Origin: Odontesthes bonariensis
Lineage: Eukaryota > Chordata > Actinopteri > Atheriniformes > Atherinopsidae
Length of the DNA stretch: 64,000 bases
Direction of reading: 5' to 3'
Assembly (NCBI RefSeq): GCF_027942865.1
Contig: NC_134526.1
Span: 9,332,284 to 9,396,283, forward strand
The notes under the pieces: generated by a model
Seen by the model: the letters and a program-made list of their open reading frames with translations, nothing else
Database searches by the model: none
What the model was told of the DNA's origin: nothing
Translations under genes and position numbers: made by a program
In this document: positions 61,295 through 64,000 of the stretch, in pieces
Position numbering within the stretch: position 1 is the stretch's first letter
Layout of the letters: the number at the start of each line of letters is the position of its first letter

Positions 61295-61357
61295 GGCGCT
61301 ATAACTCTGCGTTAAAACATTTGACTGCAGATCAGCAGAGTCCTCGTTCAGGTCCGG
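61295..61357 (+). pseudogene. Degenerate tRNA-Cys relic
   Basis: GGCGCTATAACTCTGCG, then CATTTGACTGCAGATCA (anticodon arm with GCA intact), then GTCCTCGTTCAGGTCCGG follow the tRNA-Cys order. The D arm is ruined and the acceptor 3' side is lost. Confidence 0.6.
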
Positions 61358-61574
61358 TAATCAGCAGAGGCAGAAGTCTCACAGAGAGCCTCAATCTATG
61401 ATATGTGATATCAACACTTGGTAGCCAGGATACAAATCTAATTCATTGCTTTGATTCATCAAAGTTTATTTAGAGTTTTTAGCTGCAGTTTTACTACTTA
61501 AAGCAGCTCCTTTGTGGTGTCTTTAAGATCTCTTTATCACTACAAAAGGTTTGCTTTTCTAGTCAGCATATGCA

Positions 61575-61655
61575 GTGGAGGGGTTATTGCTCATTGGTAA
61601 AGCATTTTCTTACAGATCAAGGCAGCCCGCAAATTCTAATTTGTGGGCTGCCTTG
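61575..61655 (+). pseudogene. tRNA-Cys relic turned into a snap-back hairpin
   Basis: GGGGTTATTGCTCATTGGTA, then AAGCATTTT and ACAGATCAAG track tRNA-Cys positions 1-44. The T-arm half is replaced by an 18-bp inverted repeat (61618-61635 and 61638-61655, one G.T pair, 2-nt centre). The hairpin arms start inside the preserved AGATCAAG. Confidence 0.6.
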
Positions 61656-63117
61656 AAATGGCATTGAAAACTCACTGATTTACGATACACCAAAAATTTC
61701 ATTTGTTGGCTGCTTTTCCAGAAATTCTGTTTGATCCCCATGGACTGAAAGGATCATGAAAGAGTGCTTTCTTATTTCTTGTTTTAGAAAAAAAATCAGT
61801 GCCAGAGGAAACCGATGAGAAGCCCTTCAGCACCTTTGGGGCAGCACTAGTGTTATTGTCAAGCTATTATTAGCAAATGTCACGTGTGCCACAAGAAAGG
61901 AGGTTTGTGGAAACATATTTCTTTTTAAATCTCAATTGAACCAAAAGGTTTTTATGACTACTCCAGGAATTTTGTAACAAACAAATTCTACAATATTTCA
62001 TTATTGTGTGTTTTTTTTTTACATAATTATAAAATTTCAACTACTATTTGGTCCATTTACCAAATGAATTAAATGACTGATCCAGGTCATTCTATTTTTG
62101 TGTCATATGTTCACATTTATAATTCAATAAACAAAAATAAAAAATTTGTCTAGCTTATTTGATTATTACCTGATTTATGATGATTTGGTCATTTCTGTAT
62201 GATCTGCTCTTAAAAACAACATATTGTTATGGCGATGGGTCAGTTTGGCCACAAAATTCTGAAAAACCAACAACCCTCACTTGATTACAGTGGAGTTGTA
62301 GTGTTTTGAAGTGTAGATGAAGCGAATGAGTACTCATTGAGAATGAGTACTTGAGGTCCTATTTTTGTTACAGTAGAATCACAGATCGTCTTCGGTGATC
62401 TCCAGAGACAGGTGAATAATGATGACAAACTGTATGGGCCAGGTGTAATAGTCTTTTCCTCACAGAAGGGTCCTCACTACCACACTGAAATATGCTGAAA
62501 GTATCTCAATAGCAGCCATGATAACAACTGTTCAAATAGTCTGAGGAGCGGAGCTTCCACATTTTCTTTATCATCTGCTTTAGCAAAACATCAGACTGTC
62601 CTTTAGGAAAGGAAAGGAGATGATGCTGTCCTACAATTCCTTTCAGTTAAAACATCCAGGCTCAGTTATTTTCATACAGTCATAGTATTTTGGATTGATG
62701 TGAATGGAAACATGGGAGGACAAGTGTTAGCAACCAATGACAGCATCATATCTGATGTTTGTGGCTTTTTAATTCCTTTCCTTCAGTTTTAAATTTCCAG
62801 TCTTCATTGAATTGCTCACCTTTATAGAGCATACATGGAACAAGAATCTACATGGGAAGTGTTGATGTGCTTTTTGTAGTCCATCTTTGGAAAAGTTGTA
62901 GCTTCAATACAGAAGACGCACATTACAGCTCGGTGCAGGAGCAGCCAAAGAGTTGTCTTTTCCTTACAATTTGCCCCCTACAAATTTTCCTTTGAGCATT
63001 TGAGCATTATCCAAGACATGTTAAGTTTTTTTGGACTAATCTTCCATATCTCATTACTGCAAGTATACCAATACTTGATTGACAACAACACAAACAATAT
63101 TATTTGCCCTGTACAGT

Positions 63118-63189
63118 GGGGGTATAGCTCAGTGGTAGAGCATTTGACTGCAGATCAAGAGGTCCCCAGTTCAAATCTGGGTGCCCCCT
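63118..63189 (+). tRNA. tRNA-Cys (GCA)
   Basis: This 72-nt cloverleaf has acceptor GGGGGTA/TGCCCCC, D arm GCTC-AGTGGTA-GAGC, anticodon loop CTGCAGA (GCA), T arm CCCAG-TTCAAAT-CTGGG and discriminator T. Both internal promoter boxes are intact. The T loop differs by one base from the intronic copies (TTCAAAT vs TTCAACT). No TTTT lies within about 100 nt downstream, so efficient Pol III termination is doubtful. Confidence 0.9.
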
Positions 63190-64000
63190 TCAATAGGACA
63201 GATGTTTAAATTCCTTTATATATATGTATTATACTGTATCTTGGTAGAATATTTATGTATAAGAATAAATTAATTTCATCTTGGAAGCACCTTTATTAAC
63301 AAACTTTTATAATGTTATAATGAGGCAGAGTGACATTAAAGATCAGATGCATAATGTTTGTCAAACTGTATGGATCTGGTTGAAAAGTCTCCTTTTTTAC
63401 TCAGAAAAGTTCCTAACTGAGTCGAATAAACCAAAAATATCTGATGATACAAGAAATGAGCTCAGTTCAACACTGGTAGAGAAACTAATGAGCCGATTTC
63501 ACCTTTGGCAGCAGCTCAGAACATTGTTTATAAGAGCAAGAAGCACCAACACAGTTTGACACAACACAAACACCATGCTTGAATTGGAAAACGATATCTG
63601 ATGTGCAGATAATAATGATACCTACTGTCAAAAACATATTGCATCGTCCCTGTGAAAACAGCAGGTGGCATAACAGCTTTGATGGACCAGAAAAGCATCC
63701 TCATGAACTCCTGAGTTGGGCTGAACAAATATTTGGGCTGCCTGTGGTCGGTCGCAGAGGAACCAGTGGACATTGTAAACTGGTGATGAATTTTACATCA
63801 CACAGGCCCTACGCATGAACGGATTTAGAAATTGTCCTATAGTCTTTCTCAGTCTCTGCAAAACGGATTTGAACTCTGCAGATGCACATGTGGTCCCAAA
63901 CACACTACCTTTTGAGTCGGTTGAGTGTTGAAGCTTCCCGTGTGTGAATACGTCATCAGTCTAGAGTGCATTGCAGAGGTGTAGATAAAGAGGATTCTCC
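63190..64000. other. No feature recognised
   Basis: AT-rich sequence with short open frames of no recognisable kind. Confidence 0.4.

Larger units (their letters stand above)
59184..63117. other. Intergenic region without protein genes
   Basis: AT-rich sequence with no recognised coding frame. It contains two tRNA-Cys relics and a hairpin (61295-61655), listed separately. Nothing else can be supported. Confidence 0.5.

Noticed and set aside
63000..63209. Protein reading [22 protein letters not shown] at 63118 and its near-identical partner at 21297-21488
   Set aside because: It is the conceptual translation of tRNA-Cys sequence; the RNA gene explains it completely.

Overview
This window is vertebrate nuclear DNA, almost certainly from a teleost (probably percomorph) fish. 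Genes are split by GT-AG introns, intergenic DNA is AT-rich with TG/AC microsatellites, and many dispersed elements are typical of fish: Rex1/L2-like LINE 3' ends, a Tc1 remnant, a V-SINE-type tail, a TTAA-flanked MITE and a BEL/Pao LTR retrotransposon. Four host protein genes can be read: exon 1 of cacnb1 (minus, running off the left edge), rpl19 (plus, complete, 6 exons), an alpha-2,8-sialyltransferase of the ST8SIA family (plus, complete, 7 exons, 356 aa), and gjc1/connexin 45 (minus, one coding exon, 485 aa). The divergent cacnb1-rpl19 pair matches the order on human 17q12.

Layout. 1-9 kb: cacnb1 exon 1 and repeats. 9.1-11.6 kb: rpl19. 11.6-18 kb: no recognised gene. 18.4-26.1 kb: the sialyltransferase gene. 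Its large intron 4 carries an antisense cluster of three tRNA-Cys(GCA)-like genes plus relics, and a 603-bp TTAA-flanked MITE. 26.9-39.2 kb: a repeat-rich block. Two diverged copies of one ~1-2 kb segment flank a 21-bp minisatellite, two related repeat blocks, a minus-strand LINE split by a 2.27-kb TGTA...TACA insertion with a 4-bp target duplication, and a near-perfect palindrome. 39-54 kb: gjc1 and its flanks. 54.3-59.2 kb: a young, internally deleted BEL/Pao element. 59.2-64 kb: no protein gene; one well-formed plus-strand tRNA-Cys and two relics, one of which forms a snap-back hairpin.

The most notable observation is the BEL/Pao element at 54318-59178. Its LTRs differ by one substitution and one 6-bp repeat unit, and it is flanked by the 5-bp duplication TGTAT. 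It has lost protease, the RT active-site segment, RNase H and the integrase core. In their place is a ~148-bp piece that reads as part of the host splicing factor IK (RED), in frame with the element's own DUF5641-like pol C-terminus. This looks like host-gene capture by an LTR retrotransposon. The other unusual theme is repeated amplification and decay of tRNA-Cys sequences in two places.
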